Shown here piece by piece: positions 1 through 8,587 of a stretch of DNA of 64,000 nt. The DNA comes from an uncultured Alistipes sp. (lineage in GTDB: Bacteria; Bacteroidota; Bacteroidia; Bacteroidales; Rikenellaceae). Position numbers and translations under genes: made by a program. Each line of letters starts with the position of its first letter. Position 1 is the first letter of the stretch. The notes under the pieces are model-generated. The model ran no database searches, was not told where the DNA came from, and was given only the letters and a program-made list of their open reading frames with translations. The stretch covers positions 1-64,000 of the forward strand of contig CAJTIY010000003.1 of the NCBI GenBank assembly GCA_910576555.1. Direction: 5' to 3'.

Positions 1-52
1 TAAAGACAGTAATGTCAAAGCCGAGTAGTACTAATTACCCGAACGGCTTTCT
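1..52 (+). rRNA. 23S rRNA, 3' end (partial)
   Basis: The first about 50 bases contain the conserved 23S tail (GTACTAATTACCCGAACGGC), which normally pairs with the 5' end of the molecule. The rest lies before the window. The exact 3' end is estimated. About 90 bases of spacer separate it from 5S. Confidence 0.8.
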
Positions 53-140
53 TACAAGTATTCTATATCTCATTTCCGGCAGTGTCAAGTTTACCGAGTG
101 CGACGGGTCGTATCGAAAGATACTCGCACGAATAACGTTC

Positions 141-254
<114 letters not shown>

Positions 255-257
255 TTC

Positions 258-288
258 AAGGTCAGATCGAAAGGTCTGACCTTTTTTT
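258..288 (+). terminator. rRNA operon terminator
   Basis: Nine-base-pair stem AAGGTCAGA/TCTGACCTT with an 8-base loop, followed at once by a T run. It lies 4 bases after the 5S end and is the intrinsic terminator of the rRNA operon. Confidence 0.9.
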
Positions 289-522
289 GTGTTCGTATGG
301 TTCGTGCTGCGGATCTGGGGTTGCGGATGGAGTGTACCTTCGTTCGGTTTCGGGAAGGGCGGATGGAGTCGGTCTACGATCGAGGGGGCCGAAGCATCGT
401 GCCGCTGCTCGGACGGCTGGCCGGGAGTGCGGTCCGTCGCACGGATACGGAGTCAGGGATTGCGCCGTAGCCGGCCTCGATCGCGACCGAAAACCGGCTG
501 CCCCTGCCGCCCACCTTCAGCT

Positions 523-606
523 GAAAACGCCCGGAGCGAAACTCCGGGCGTTGTGCAACCGAAAAAAATGTTGCGTCACTGTTAATAACCAGTTCATCTG
601 TTGCAC
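523..606 (-). ncRNA. candidate small RNA, convergent to the rRNA operon
   Basis: A near-perfect Bacteroidota promoter (611-640, minus) would start a transcript near 606. About 55 bases later comes an 11-bp stem AACGCCCGGAG/CTCCGGGCGTT (526-552) with a 5-base loop, followed on the minus strand by TTTT. Promoter plus intrinsic terminator 80 bases apart with no real gene between them indicates a small RNA of about 83 nt. A 26-codon ORF (597 to 517, start ATG AAC TGG) fits inside, but it runs through the terminator stem, so a protein product is less likely. I do not recognise the RNA family. Confidence 0.55.
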
Positions 607-610
607 GATG

Positions 611-640
611 CAAAGATACAAAAATTCCTCCCCCCACAAA
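611..640 (-). promoter_or_regulatory. Bacteroidota promoter of the candidate small RNA
   Basis: Read on the minus strand: TTTG (640-637), 18 bases, then TATCTTTG (618-611). This matches the Bacteroidota primary sigma consensus TTTG-N19-21-TAnnTTTG except for one base of spacing. Confidence 0.7.
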
Positions 641-798
641 TTTTTGTCCTAATGGTCGAAATAACAGGCTTTATCTATTATTTCGTACCTTGAAATCGTG
701 CATCATAGTGCATTATCCTGCTGATATTGTGTCGAACGCATTACGATATGAAACGGATCCGATGAATCGGGGTCGAACAGCTGTTGTTGGCCCGATGA

Positions 799-831
799 TT
801 TGGCTCGTTTCGCTCTTTTTTCGTATTTTTG
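799..831 (+). promoter_or_regulatory. promoter of the sulfatase maturase gene
   Basis: TTTG (799-802), 21 bases, TATTTTTG (824-831). It matches the Bacteroidota consensus. The implied 5' leader is about 150 bases. Confidence 0.65.
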
Positions 832-984
832 TATATGCTGCGGTCGGATCGTTGCGACCGGTCGTTGCATGCAGGGATCTCGGTCGGCTCGCGTATCGTT
901 GCGTAGCGATGGGGCGGATGCCGGTTTGCGAACGCGTACTGCGGGTTGCCTTGAATAGCGCCCCTGCATGTCAAAACAGAGATT

Positions 985-2253
985 ATGACCACGAAAAACA
1001 GAGCTATATTCACCTACCGGGATGCGGAGCGCCAAACAGGGCCTGTCGCTTTTTCGACGATGCTCAAGGCTGCGGGATCGACTTGCAACCTCGATTGCCG
1101 TTACTGCTACTACCTCGATAAGGCGTTGCAATACGGCGGTCGGCAGCCCGTGATGAGCGAGGAGCTGCTGGAGCTCTATATCCGGCAGTACATCGAGGCG
1201 AACGAGGTCGATACGGTGACGTTTTGCTGGCATGGCGGCGAACCGCTGCTGGCGGGGATCGATTTCTACCGTCGTGCCGTGGAGTTGCAGCGGAAGTATG
1301 CAGGCGGAAAGCGGATCGTCAATACGCTCCAGACCAATGGCGTGCTGGTCGACGAGGCGTGGTGCGAACTCTTCGCGGCGTATGAATTTTTGATCGGCGT
1401 GTCGCTCGACGGTCCCGAGGAGATCCACGATGCCTTTCGTCGCGACCGGGGCGGAGCGCCGACGTTCGGGCGCGTGATGCGCGCAGTGGAGCTGTTCCGC
1501 ACCTGCGGCGTGGAGTTCAATACGTTGAGCGTGGTGAACCGTCTGTGCGAAGGGCACGGCGCCGAGATCTATCGATTTTTCCGCGATACGGTGGGGAGCC
1601 GTTACATGCAGTTCCTGCCGGTCGTGGAGCATGTGACCGACCTTCAGGGCGTCGTGCGTCCGGTGATTGTCTCTCCTGATACGGAAGGGGCACGGCTTGC
1701 GGAGTGGTCGGTGTCGAGTGCGGGGTACGGCGATTTTCTGTGCGATGTGTTCGATCAGTGGGTCGTGAGCGATGTGGGACGCACCTTCGTGCAGCTGTTC
1801 GATGCGACGCTGGCCCGCTGGTGCGGTCTCGAACCGGGTGTCTGCTCGATGAGCGAGACGTGCGGCGATGCGCTCGTTGTGGAGCACAACGGCGATGTCT
1901 ACTCCTGCGACCACTTCGTCTATCCCGAATTTCGGTTGGGAAACATCCGCGAGCGGACGCTCGGGGAGATCTACCGTTCGCCCGAACGGCGCGCGTTCGG
2001 ACTGGCCAAGCGCAATGCCCTTCCGGGGGAGTGTCTGCGGTGCCGCTACTATTTCGCCTGCAACGGCGAGTGTCCGAAGCACCGGTTCGAAACGGGGGCG
2101 GACGGTCGCCGCAAAAACTCGCTTTGTGCCGGTCTGATGCGCTGGTTCGCCCATGCGGAGCCCTATATGGAGCGGATGCGGGAGCTGCTCGCGCAGCAGC
2201 AGTCGCCGGCGTGGATCATGCCCTTCGCGCGTCGGCGCATGGGGTTGGAGTGA
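985..2253 (+). CDS. anaerobic sulfatase-maturating enzyme (radical SAM/SPASM)
   Basis: A 422-residue radical SAM protein. The CxxxCxxC cluster that binds the SAM-cleaving [4Fe-4S] centre is Cys34, Cys38 and Cys41. The C-terminal third has the SPASM cysteine pattern (CSMSETCGD, VYSCDHF, CLRCRYYFACNGEC, final SLC) for two auxiliary clusters. This layout and length fit the anSME family, which oxidises an active-site Cys or Ser of sulfatases to formylglycine in the cytoplasm before export. No sulfatase gene lies in this window, so it probably matures enzymes encoded elsewhere. It stands alone behind its own promoter and is closed by a hairpin. Other SPASM maturases share the pattern, but motif spacing favours anSME. 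Confidence 0.9.
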   Translation: MTTKNRAIFTYRDAERQTGPVAFSTMLKAAGSTCNLDCRYCYYLDKALQYGGRQPVMSEELLELYIRQYIEANEVDTVTFCWHGGEPLLAGIDFYRRAVELQRKYAGGKRIVNTLQTNGVLVDEAWCELFAAYEFLIGVSLDGPEEIHDAFRRDRGGAPTFGRVMRAVELFRTCGVEFNTLSVVNRLCEGHGAEIYRFFRDTVGSRYMQFLPVVEHVTDLQGVVRPVIVSPDTEGARLAEWSVSSAGYGDFLCDVFDQWVVSDVGRTFVQLFDATLARWCGLEPGVCSMSETCGDALVVEHNGDVYSCDHFVYPEFRLGNIRERTLGEIYRSPERRAFGLAKRNALPGECLRCRYYFACNGECPKHRFETGADGRRKNSLCAGLMRWFAHAEPYMERMRELLAQQQSPAWIMPFARRRMGLE

Positions 2254-2278
2254 GCGGCTGCGACCGAAGAGAAGGGAT

Positions 2279-2316
2279 ATGCCCCGACAGCGAGTATGCT
2301 GCCGGGGCATTCGGTT
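2279..2316. terminator. bidirectional terminator
   Basis: Stem ATGCCCCG/CGGGGCAT (2279-2310) extended by CAGC/GCTG, with TTCGGTTTT after it on the plus strand. It separates the convergent maturase and antiporter genes. Confidence 0.65.
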
Positions 2317-2333
2317 TTGTGCGGCGGGTGCGG

Positions 2334-3833
2334 TCAGCGGATCTCCATCACGTCGTCGATACCCATGTTCTCGTAGGCCGAGGCGAGCTCTTCGCCGCGG
2401 TCGGAGATCACCAGCAGCTTGTCGCCCACATGGAGCTCCGTGCTGCCCTGCGGCACGAAGTATTCGCCGCCGTTGCGGCAGATCATCATCACCAGCGTAT
2501 TTTCGGGCAGGACGATTTCCCGCAGCGTATTGCCGTTCTCGAGCATCGTCTCGTTCACCTCGACCTCCGTCAGTCCCGACTTCATGTCCTCGTGCATGTC
2601 GACCTCGAATGCCGATTCGCGTTCGGGGAAGGAGAGACCCAGCAGGTTGGCCATGCCGCTCACGGTCGTGCCCTGCACCAGCAGCGAGATGATCGTGCCG
2701 AGGAAGGCGACGTTGAACAGCAGGTCGGCCTGATCGACCCGGGCCATCAGCGGGTAGGTGGCGAACAGGATCGGCACGGCGCCGCGCAGTCCCACCCACG
2801 AGATGTAGATGCGCGCTTTGGTCGTGAACCTGCGGAACGGTGCGAGGCAGAGGAACACGGCGGCGGGGCGCGCCACGAAGATCAGGAAGGCGCCGACCGC
2901 GAGGCTCAACAGCAGCACGTCGCCGTGCAGCAACTCGTCGCTGTTGACGAACAGACCCAGCGTGAGGAACATGACGATCTGCACGAGCCACGTGAAACCG
3001 TCGAAGAAGACCGTCAGGGGCCGTTTCTGAACCAATTTGTAGTTGCCGACGACCAGTCCCGAGATGTAGACCGCCAGATAGCCGTTGCCCTTGATGAGGT
3101 CCGTGAAGGCGAACGAGAAGAAGATGAAGGCGAGCAGCAGCACCGAGTAGAGCGAAGCGTTGTTCAGGTTGATCCGGTTGATGGTCCACACGGCGAGGCG
3201 GCCGATCAGGTAGCCCGAGAGCGCTCCGATGACCATCTGCACCACGAAGAACAGCAGCCCCATCCCTACGCCCATGTTGCCCGAACCGTGCGAGACGATG
3301 CCGATCAGCAGGATCGTCATCATGTAGGCCACCGGGTCGTTCGAGCCGCTCTCGAGCTCGAGCAGCGGCCGGAGCCGTTCGCGCAGCCCCGTTTTCTTGC
3401 TTCGCAGGATGGAGAAGACCGATGCCGAGTCGGTGGAAGCCATCGTCGAGGCGAGCAGCAGCGCCAACGGGAAGGGCATTTCGATCCCCAGCAGGGGGCA
3501 GATAGCCCAGACGAAGGTCGCCAGCACGAAGGCCGTGACCGCCACGCCGGCCGTGGCCAGCACGACGCCCGGTCCGATGATCGGCTTCACGTCGGAGAAC
3601 TTCGTGTCCATGCCGCCCGTGAAGAGGATGATGCAGAGGGCGATCATGCCGATGAACTGCGTCATGTCGACCGAACGGTAGGAGATGAAGTCGAGACCGA
3701 ACATCATGCCCACGCCGAGGAAGAGCAACAATGCGGGCGCACCGAACCGGTAGGCCACCTTGCCGGCCATCACTGCGACGAAGAGCAGCAGGGCGCCGAC
3801 CAATACGATATTTTCACCGCTGAAATCGATCAT
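2334..3833 (-). CDS. K+/H+ (or Na+/H+) antiporter, CPA1 family with RCK_C domain
   Basis: A 499-residue inner-membrane cation/proton antiporter resembling NhaP2/CvrA. About twelve hydrophobic segments fill residues 5-400. The last 75 residues form an RCK_C (TrkA_C) ligand-binding domain with a strand-rich pattern (TLREIVLPENTLVMMI, GDKLLVISDRGEE). The start was placed at MIDFSGEN because translation further upstream is low-complexity and the first membrane helix begins there. The family exchanges monovalent cations for protons in volume and pH control. Ion preference cannot be read from sequence. RCK_C domains of some relatives bind c-di-AMP, and a diadenylate cyclase is encoded at 51450. It is transcribed alone from a TATATTTG box. 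Confidence 0.88.
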   Translation of the reverse strand: MIDFSGENIVLVGALLLFVAVMAGKVAYRFGAPALLLFLGVGMMFGLDFISYRSVDMTQFIGMIALCIILFTGGMDTKFSDVKPIIGPGVVLATAGVAVTAFVLATFVWAICPLLGIEMPFPLALLLASTMASTDSASVFSILRSKKTGLRERLRPLLELESGSNDPVAYMMTILLIGIVSHGSGNMGVGMGLLFFVVQMVIGALSGYLIGRLAVWTINRINLNNASLYSVLLLAFIFFSFAFTDLIKGNGYLAVYISGLVVGNYKLVQKRPLTVFFDGFTWLVQIVMFLTLGLFVNSDELLHGDVLLLSLAVGAFLIFVARPAAVFLCLAPFRRFTTKARIYISWVGLRGAVPILFATYPLMARVDQADLLFNVAFLGTIISLLVQGTTVSGMANLLGLSFPERESAFEVDMHEDMKSGLTEVEVNETMLENGNTLREIVLPENTLVMMICRNGGEYFVPQGSTELHVGDKLLVISDRGEELASAYENMGIDDVMEIR

Positions 3834-4176
3834 AATTGCATGTTTCGGGGGGATCTCCCGCCGTCGACCTTGCGGTGCATAACGCCTCGTGCCTGCGACG
3901 TAACGTCGAGCAAGGGGCTGCGGAGGTGTCGGATGCTGCGGCGGGGCGCATGGCGTCCGGCTTCCGGCAAGGTCCGGAAGCAGAAGAGACTCCCGGTTTC
4001 GTTCGTGTCGCTCCGCCGCCGCCGCTCGCAGCGTCGGGCAGTCGGTATGCGCATGGAAACGATACGTAAAATACAAATATAGCATTTTTTCCGCATAAAC
4101 CGTGCGGGGATGCGGGAAAAACGAAACGGCAGACGATTCGGTCTCTTTGCGGGGCGTGCGGTCGGGTGGGGGAACG
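3834..4176 (-). promoter_or_regulatory. antiporter leader region with promoter box
   Basis: Gene-free. A TATATTTG -7 element lies at 4081-4074 (minus); no good TTTG -33 element is visible. The implied leader is about 235 bases, long for this genome. I compared it by eye with known riboswitch cores and saw no match. Confidence 0.5.
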
Positions 4177-4214
4177 AAAAGAACCGTCCGATCGAAAATC
4201 GGACGGTTCTTTTT
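4177..4214. terminator. bidirectional terminator after the CoA-transferase gene
   Basis: Twelve-bp stem GAACCGTCCGAT/ATCGGACGGTTC around a CGAAA loop, flanked by AAAA on one side and TTTTT on the other, so it works on both strands. It closes the rimP-nusA-infB-CoA-transferase operon. Confidence 0.85.
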
Positions 4215-4308
4215 CGGTATGCGGGGCGCCTTCGCGGCGGCTTTTCGTTCATTCGGGAGCGGGAAGTCGTCGCAGGGCTGCATGTCGTCGGACGCGGAGT
4301 TCGGCGGA

Positions 4309-5628
4309 TTACTTGCTCATGTAGCCCTTCACGTAGTGGTGGTGCGAACCCCAGCGCTCGAACGCTGCGCGGTCGAGCTCCTCCTGTGCCGAGGGGTGGG
4401 CGATCGAGATGAGCAGGCGCGCACGCTCCTGCATCGTCTTGCCGTAGAGATCCACGGCACCGAACTCCGTGACGAACCAGTGGATGTGGTTGCGGGTGGT
4501 CACCACGCCGGCGCCGTCCAGCAGCGTCGGGCAGATCTTCGAGACGCCTTTGTTCGTGATCGAAGGCATGGCGATGATCGCCTTGCCGCCCTTCGAGAGC
4601 GAGGCGCCGTAGACGAAGTCGATCTGACCGCCCACGCCCGACCAGAACTTCGTGCCCAGCGAGTCGGCACAGACCTGTCCCGTGAGGTCGATCTGCAGGG
4701 CCGAGTTGATGGCCACGAAACGGTCGTTCTGCGAAATGACGTAGGGATCGTTGGTGTAACCCACGTCCATCATCAGCACGCCGGGGTTGTCGTCGATGAA
4801 GTCGTAGACGCGCTGCGAACCCATGAGGAAGGTCGACACCATCTTGCCCGGGTCGGTCTTCTTGGCCTCGCCGTTCACCACGCCCTTCTCCACGAGCGGC
4901 AGTACGCCGTCGGCGAACATCTCGGTGTGGATACCGAGGTTCTTGTGGCCTCCGAGCTGCGAAAGAACGGCGTTGGGGATGGCGCCGATACCCATCTGCA
5001 GCGTGGCGCCGTCCTCGATCAGATCCGCGCAGTGCTTGCCGATGGCCGTCTCGATCTCGTTCGGCTCGCTGAAGTGCGCCTCGATGAGCGGCGTGTCGTC
5101 AGCGACGAAGGTGTCGATCTTCGAGACGGGGATCATCGCCTGACCGAAGGCGCGGGGAACATGCTTGTTCACCACGGCGATCACGTGATCGGCGCATTCG
5201 ACGGCCGCCAGCGTGGCGTCGACCGACGTGCCGAGCGACACGTAGCCGTGCTTGTCGGGCGGGCAGACCTGAATCATCGCCACGTTGCACGGCACGGCGC
5301 CGCAGCGGTAGAGCTTCTGCGTCTCGCTCAGGAAGATGGGAATGTAGTCGGCATGGCCGCCCTGCGTCACCTTGCGGACATTCGCGCCCACGAAGAAGGA
5401 GTCGAGCTGGAAGACGCCTTCGAATTTCGGATCGGCATAGGGTGCGGGACCCTCCGTGTGCAGGTGGTGGACATGCACGTTTTTCAGTTCGCCGGCTTCG
5501 CCCCGGGCGCACATGGCGTTGATGAGGCACTGCGGTGCGGAGGCTACCGAACTCAAGTGGACGTGATCGCCCGACTTGATGACCTTGACGGCCTCCTCGG
5601 CCGTGGTAAATCGAATAGGTGTAGTCAT
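4309..5628 (-). CDS. acetyl-CoA hydrolase/CoA-transferase family protein
   Basis: A 439-residue cytoplasmic class I CoA-transferase of the acetyl-CoA hydrolase/4-hydroxybutyrate CoA-transferase type. The glutamate that carries the CoA thioester is in GIHTEMFADG (about residue 238). The second half has the conserved glycine-rich loop around GVGGQIDFVYGAS. Such enzymes move CoA between short acyl groups such as acetate, propionate, butyrate or succinate; the acyl pair here cannot be told by eye. It begins only 30 bases after infB ends, on the same strand with no promoter between, and the operon terminator follows it. It is therefore probably co-transcribed with the translation and transcription factors upstream, which is odd for a fermentation enzyme. 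Confidence 0.88.
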   Translation of the reverse strand: MTTPIRFTTAEEAVKVIKSGDHVHLSSVASAPQCLINAMCARGEAGELKNVHVHHLHTEGPAPYADPKFEGVFQLDSFFVGANVRKVTQGGHADYIPIFLSETQKLYRCGAVPCNVAMIQVCPPDKHGYVSLGTSVDATLAAVECADHVIAVVNKHVPRAFGQAMIPVSKIDTFVADDTPLIEAHFSEPNEIETAIGKHCADLIEDGATLQMGIGAIPNAVLSQLGGHKNLGIHTEMFADGVLPLVEKGVVNGEAKKTDPGKMVSTFLMGSQRVYDFIDDNPGVLMMDVGYTNDPYVISQNDRFVAINSALQIDLTGQVCADSLGTKFWSGVGGQIDFVYGASLSKGGKAIIAMPSITNKGVSKICPTLLDGAGVVTTRNHIHWFVTEFGAVDLYGKTMQERARLLISIAHPSAQEELDRAAFERWGSHHHYVKGYMSK

Positions 5629-5658
5629 ACCTTAGTAAATATGGGTTAGTAGGGTTGG

Positions 5659-8553
5659 TTACTTGCGTTTTACTTCGACCTGCTCGTAGCCCTCGACGAT
5701 GTCGCCCACGCGGATGTCGTTGTAGGACTCGATGTTCAGACCGCAATCCTGTCCCGAGGTCACCTCCTTCACGTCGTCCTTGAAGCGCTTGAGCGACCCG
5801 AGCTTGCCCGTGTAGATCACGATACCGTCGCGGATGACGCGGATCGGGGTCGACCGCTGCAGTTTGCCCTCGCGGACCACGCAGCCGGCCACCGTGCCGA
5901 CCTTCGAGATCTTGAAGATCTCCAGCACCTCGACCGAAGCCACGATCTCCTCCTTCATCACCGGCTCCAGCATGCCCTCGATGGCATCCTTGATGTCGTT
6001 GATCGCGTCGTAGATGATCGAGTAGAGGCGGATTTCGATCTCCTCCTTCTCGGCCACCTTGCGGGCCGCGGCCGACGGACGCACTTGGAAGCCCACGATG
6101 ATGGCGTTCGAAGCCGCGGCCAGCAGCACGTCGGACTCCGAGATCTGACCCACGGCGGCGTGGATGACGTTGACCTGCACGCTCTCCTTCGAGAGCTTGA
6201 TGAGCGATCCCGACATCGCCTCCACCGAACCGTCGACGTCGCCCTTGACGATGATGTTGAGCTCCTTGAACGAACCGATGGCGATGCGGCGGCCGATCTC
6301 GTCGAGCGTCACGTGCTTCTGGGTCATGATGCCCTGCATGCGCTGCAGCTGCTCGCGCTTGTTGGCGATTTCGCGCGCCGAGCGGTCGTCGTCCATCACG
6401 TTGAACGTATCGCCCGCCTGCGGAGCGCCGTTGAGACCCAACACCTGCACCGGGGTCGAGGGACCCGCCTCGGCGACCTTTTTGCCGTTCTCGTTGAACA
6501 TCGCCTTCACGCGGCCCGTGAAGGTACCCGAGAGCACCACGTCGCCGATATGCAGCGTACCGCTCTGCACCAGAATCGTCGAGACGTAGCCGCGGCCCTT
6601 GTCGAGCGTCGACTCGATCACCGTACCTACGGCTTTCTTGTCCGGGTTGGCCTTCAGGTCGAGCATCTCGGCCTCCAGCAGCACCTTTTCGAGCAGCTTG
6701 TCGAGGTTCAGACCCTGCTTGGCCGAGACCTCCTGATCCTGATACTTGCCGCCCCACGACTCCACGAGGTAGTTCATCTGCGAGAGCTGCTCCTTGATGT
6801 GGTCGGGGTTGGCGTTGGGCTTATCGATCTTGTTGATGGCGAAGACCATCGGCACACCGGCGGCCTGCGCGTGGTTGATCGCCTCGATCGTCTGCGGCAT
6901 GACGTGGTCGTCGGCCGCCACGATGATGATCGCGACGTCGGTCACCGCGGCACCGCGGGCGCGCATGGCCGTGAAAGCCTCGTGGCCCGGCGTATCGAGG
7001 AAGGTGATCTTCTGGCCGTTGAGCTCGACGCTGTAGGCACCGATGTGCTGCGTGATACCGCCGGCCTCGCCTTCGATGACGTTGGTCTTGCGGATGTTGT
7101 CCAGCAGCGAGGTCTTACCGTGGTCGACATGGCCCATGACCGTGACGATCGGCGGACGCGGCACGAGATCCTCCTCGTTGTCCGCCTCGTCGGCGATCGC
7201 CTCCTGAATCTCGGCCGAGACGAACTCGATCTTGAAGCCGAACTCCTCGGCGACGACCACGAGGGCCTCGGCGTCGAGACGCTGGTTGATCGACACCATC
7301 AGTCCGAGGTTCATGCAGGCCGTGATGACCTCCGTCGGCGAGACGTTCATCATCGTGGCAAGCTCGCTCACGGTGACGAACTCGGTCACCTTGAGCGTCG
7401 AACGCTCCTGTACCGAACGTTCCATCGCCTCGTTCATACGCTCGGCAGCCGCCTCGCGCTTGTCGCGACGGTGCTTGGCGCCCGTATTCTTGGCGCCCTT
7501 CGCCGTCAGGCGTGCCAGCGTATCCTTCACTTGCTTCGAAACCTCCTCGTCGCTCACCTCGGGACGTACGACGGGTTTCGCTACCTTGCTCTTGTTCTTG
7601 TTGCGGCGTCCCTCGCCCGGACGGGGCTGGTTCTGACCGCCGGGACGGTTGCGGTCGTTCTGACCGCCCTGTCCGCCCTGACCATTCTGGCCCGGGCGGC
7701 TGCCGCCCGCAGCGCCGCCTCTCGGGGCTTTGCTGACATCGACCTTCTCTTTCTGGAGACGTTTGCGCTTGTGCTTGCCGCCCGGAACGAAGCCCGAGAC
7801 ATCCATCGTGCCCAGCACCTGCGGTCCTGCGAGCGTCGCCACGGTCGGCCGGAAGACGTTGTCCTTCGGCGCCTCGGGCTTCGCTTCGGCGGCGGGTGCG
7901 GGGGTCGCGGGCGCTGCCGGAGCCGCCGGCTTCTCCGCGACGGGGGCGGGAGCCGGTTCGGCCGGAGCTGCGACGGCGGGTGCGGGTTTCGCCTCCTGCG
8001 CAGCTGCGGCGGGTGCTGCCGGCGCCTCCTTCGTAGCGGACGCGGCGGTAGCCGCTGCCGGAATTTCGGGGGTCTTCTCCGCAGCCGGTTTCGGCTCCTC
8101 TGCCGGAGCTTCGGCCTTCGGTGCCGCCACGGCGGGTGCCGCAGCCGGCTTCGCGGCCGGTTCTTCGGCCGGGGCCGCTTTGGCCTTCGGCTTGGGCGAG
8201 AGATCGATCTTGCCGAGGAATTTCGGCTGCTGGATCTCGTCGCGGACGTTGATCACGTTGCTCTTGATGACGACCTCCTTCTCCTCCTCGCGGGCCTGCT
8301 TCGCGGCCTGATCGATGGTGACGGTGGTCTGCTTGAGCGAGATGCGCTCGCGGATCGAGTCGCGAGCGCTGGTGGCGCTACGGTTCGATCCGAACTCCTT
8401 TTCGAGCGCGGCGTAGGTCGGCGCGTCGACCAGCGAATTCGGCGAGCCGTCGCTCTTGATGCCCTTCTTCTGCAAAAAGTCCGTGATCGTGTTGATGCCG
8501 ACGTTGAACTCCTTCGCAACCTGAATGAGCCTTAATTTTCTTTCGTTCCCCAT
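5659..8553 (-). CDS. infB: translation initiation factor IF-2
   Basis: A 964-residue GTPase that delivers initiator tRNA to the ribosome. The N-terminal 50 residues carry the small IF2_N domain (LRLIQVAKEFNVGINTI). A long Ala/Pro/Glu-rich linker (about 120-245) and a basic Gly/Asn/Arg-rich stretch (about 265-330) follow. The G domain begins near residue 465 with IVTVMGHVDHGKTSLLDNI; DTPGHEAF and NKID are the G3 and G4 motifs. IF2 domains II-IV fill the rest to the C terminus. It lies 34 bases after nusA in the conserved rimP-nusA-infB order. The linker is repetitive, so its length may vary between strains. Confidence 0.98.
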   Translation of the reverse strand: MGNERKLRLIQVAKEFNVGINTITDFLQKKGIKSDGSPNSLVDAPTYAALEKEFGSNRSATSARDSIRERISLKQTTVTIDQAAKQAREEEKEVVIKSNVINVRDEIQQPKFLGKIDLSPKPKAKAAPAEEPAAKPAAAPAVAAPKAEAPAEEPKPAAEKTPEIPAAATAASATKEAPAAPAAAAQEAKPAPAVAAPAEPAPAPVAEKPAAPAAPATPAPAAEAKPEAPKDNVFRPTVATLAGPQVLGTMDVSGFVPGGKHKRKRLQKEKVDVSKAPRGGAAGGSRPGQNGQGGQGGQNDRNRPGGQNQPRPGEGRRNKNKSKVAKPVVRPEVSDEEVSKQVKDTLARLTAKGAKNTGAKHRRDKREAAAERMNEAMERSVQERSTLKVTEFVTVSELATMMNVSPTEVITACMNLGLMVSINQRLDAEALVVVAEEFGFKIEFVSAEIQEAIADEADNEEDLVPRPPIVTVMGHVDHGKTSLLDNIRKTNVIEGEAGGITQHIGAYSVELNGQKITFLDTPGHEAFTAMRARGAAVTDVAIIIVAADDHVMPQTIEAINHAQAAGVPMVFAINKIDKPNANPDHIKEQLSQMNYLVESWGGKYQDQEVSAKQGLNLDKLLEKVLLEAEMLDLKANPDKKAVGTVIESTLDKGRGYVSTILVQSGTLHIGDVVLSGTFTGRVKAMFNENGKKVAEAGPSTPVQVLGLNGAPQAGDTFNVMDDDRSAREIANKREQLQRMQGIMTQKHVTLDEIGRRIAIGSFKELNIIVKGDVDGSVEAMSGSLIKLSKESVQVNVIHAAVGQISESDVLLAAASNAIIVGFQVRPSAAARKVAEKEEIEIRLYSIIYDAINDIKDAIEGMLEPVMKEEIVASVEVLEIFKISKVGTVAGCVVREGKLQRSTPIRVIRDGIVIYTGKLGSLKRFKDDVKEVTSGQDCGLNIESYNDIRVGDIVEGYEQVEVKRK

Positions 8554-8587
8554 ATCGTGTTTTGCTTCTTTCTTGCGTTAGGTGTGA

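Larger units (their letters stand above)
289..984. other. gene-free stretch between rRNA operon and sulfatase maturase
   Basis: No convincing protein gene in either strand; the ORFs here have no recognisable domains and shift composition. It holds the candidate small RNA with its promoter (523-640, minus) and the promoter of the maturase (799-831, plus). 289-522 shows nothing else that I can recognise. Confidence 0.6.

Noticed and set aside
703..3189. 828-codon minus-strand ORF
   Set aside because: Antisense shadow of the radical SAM and antiporter genes; low-complexity Arg/His-rich translation without domains.
3834..4068. Riboswitch in the antiporter leader
   Set aside because: The 235-base leader shows no conserved core resembling ydaO/c-di-AMP, K+ or other known riboswitches.
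6085..8535. 816-codon plus-strand ORF antisense to infB
   Set aside because: His, Arg and Leu-rich mirror of a certain gene; high GC makes long antisense frames common here.
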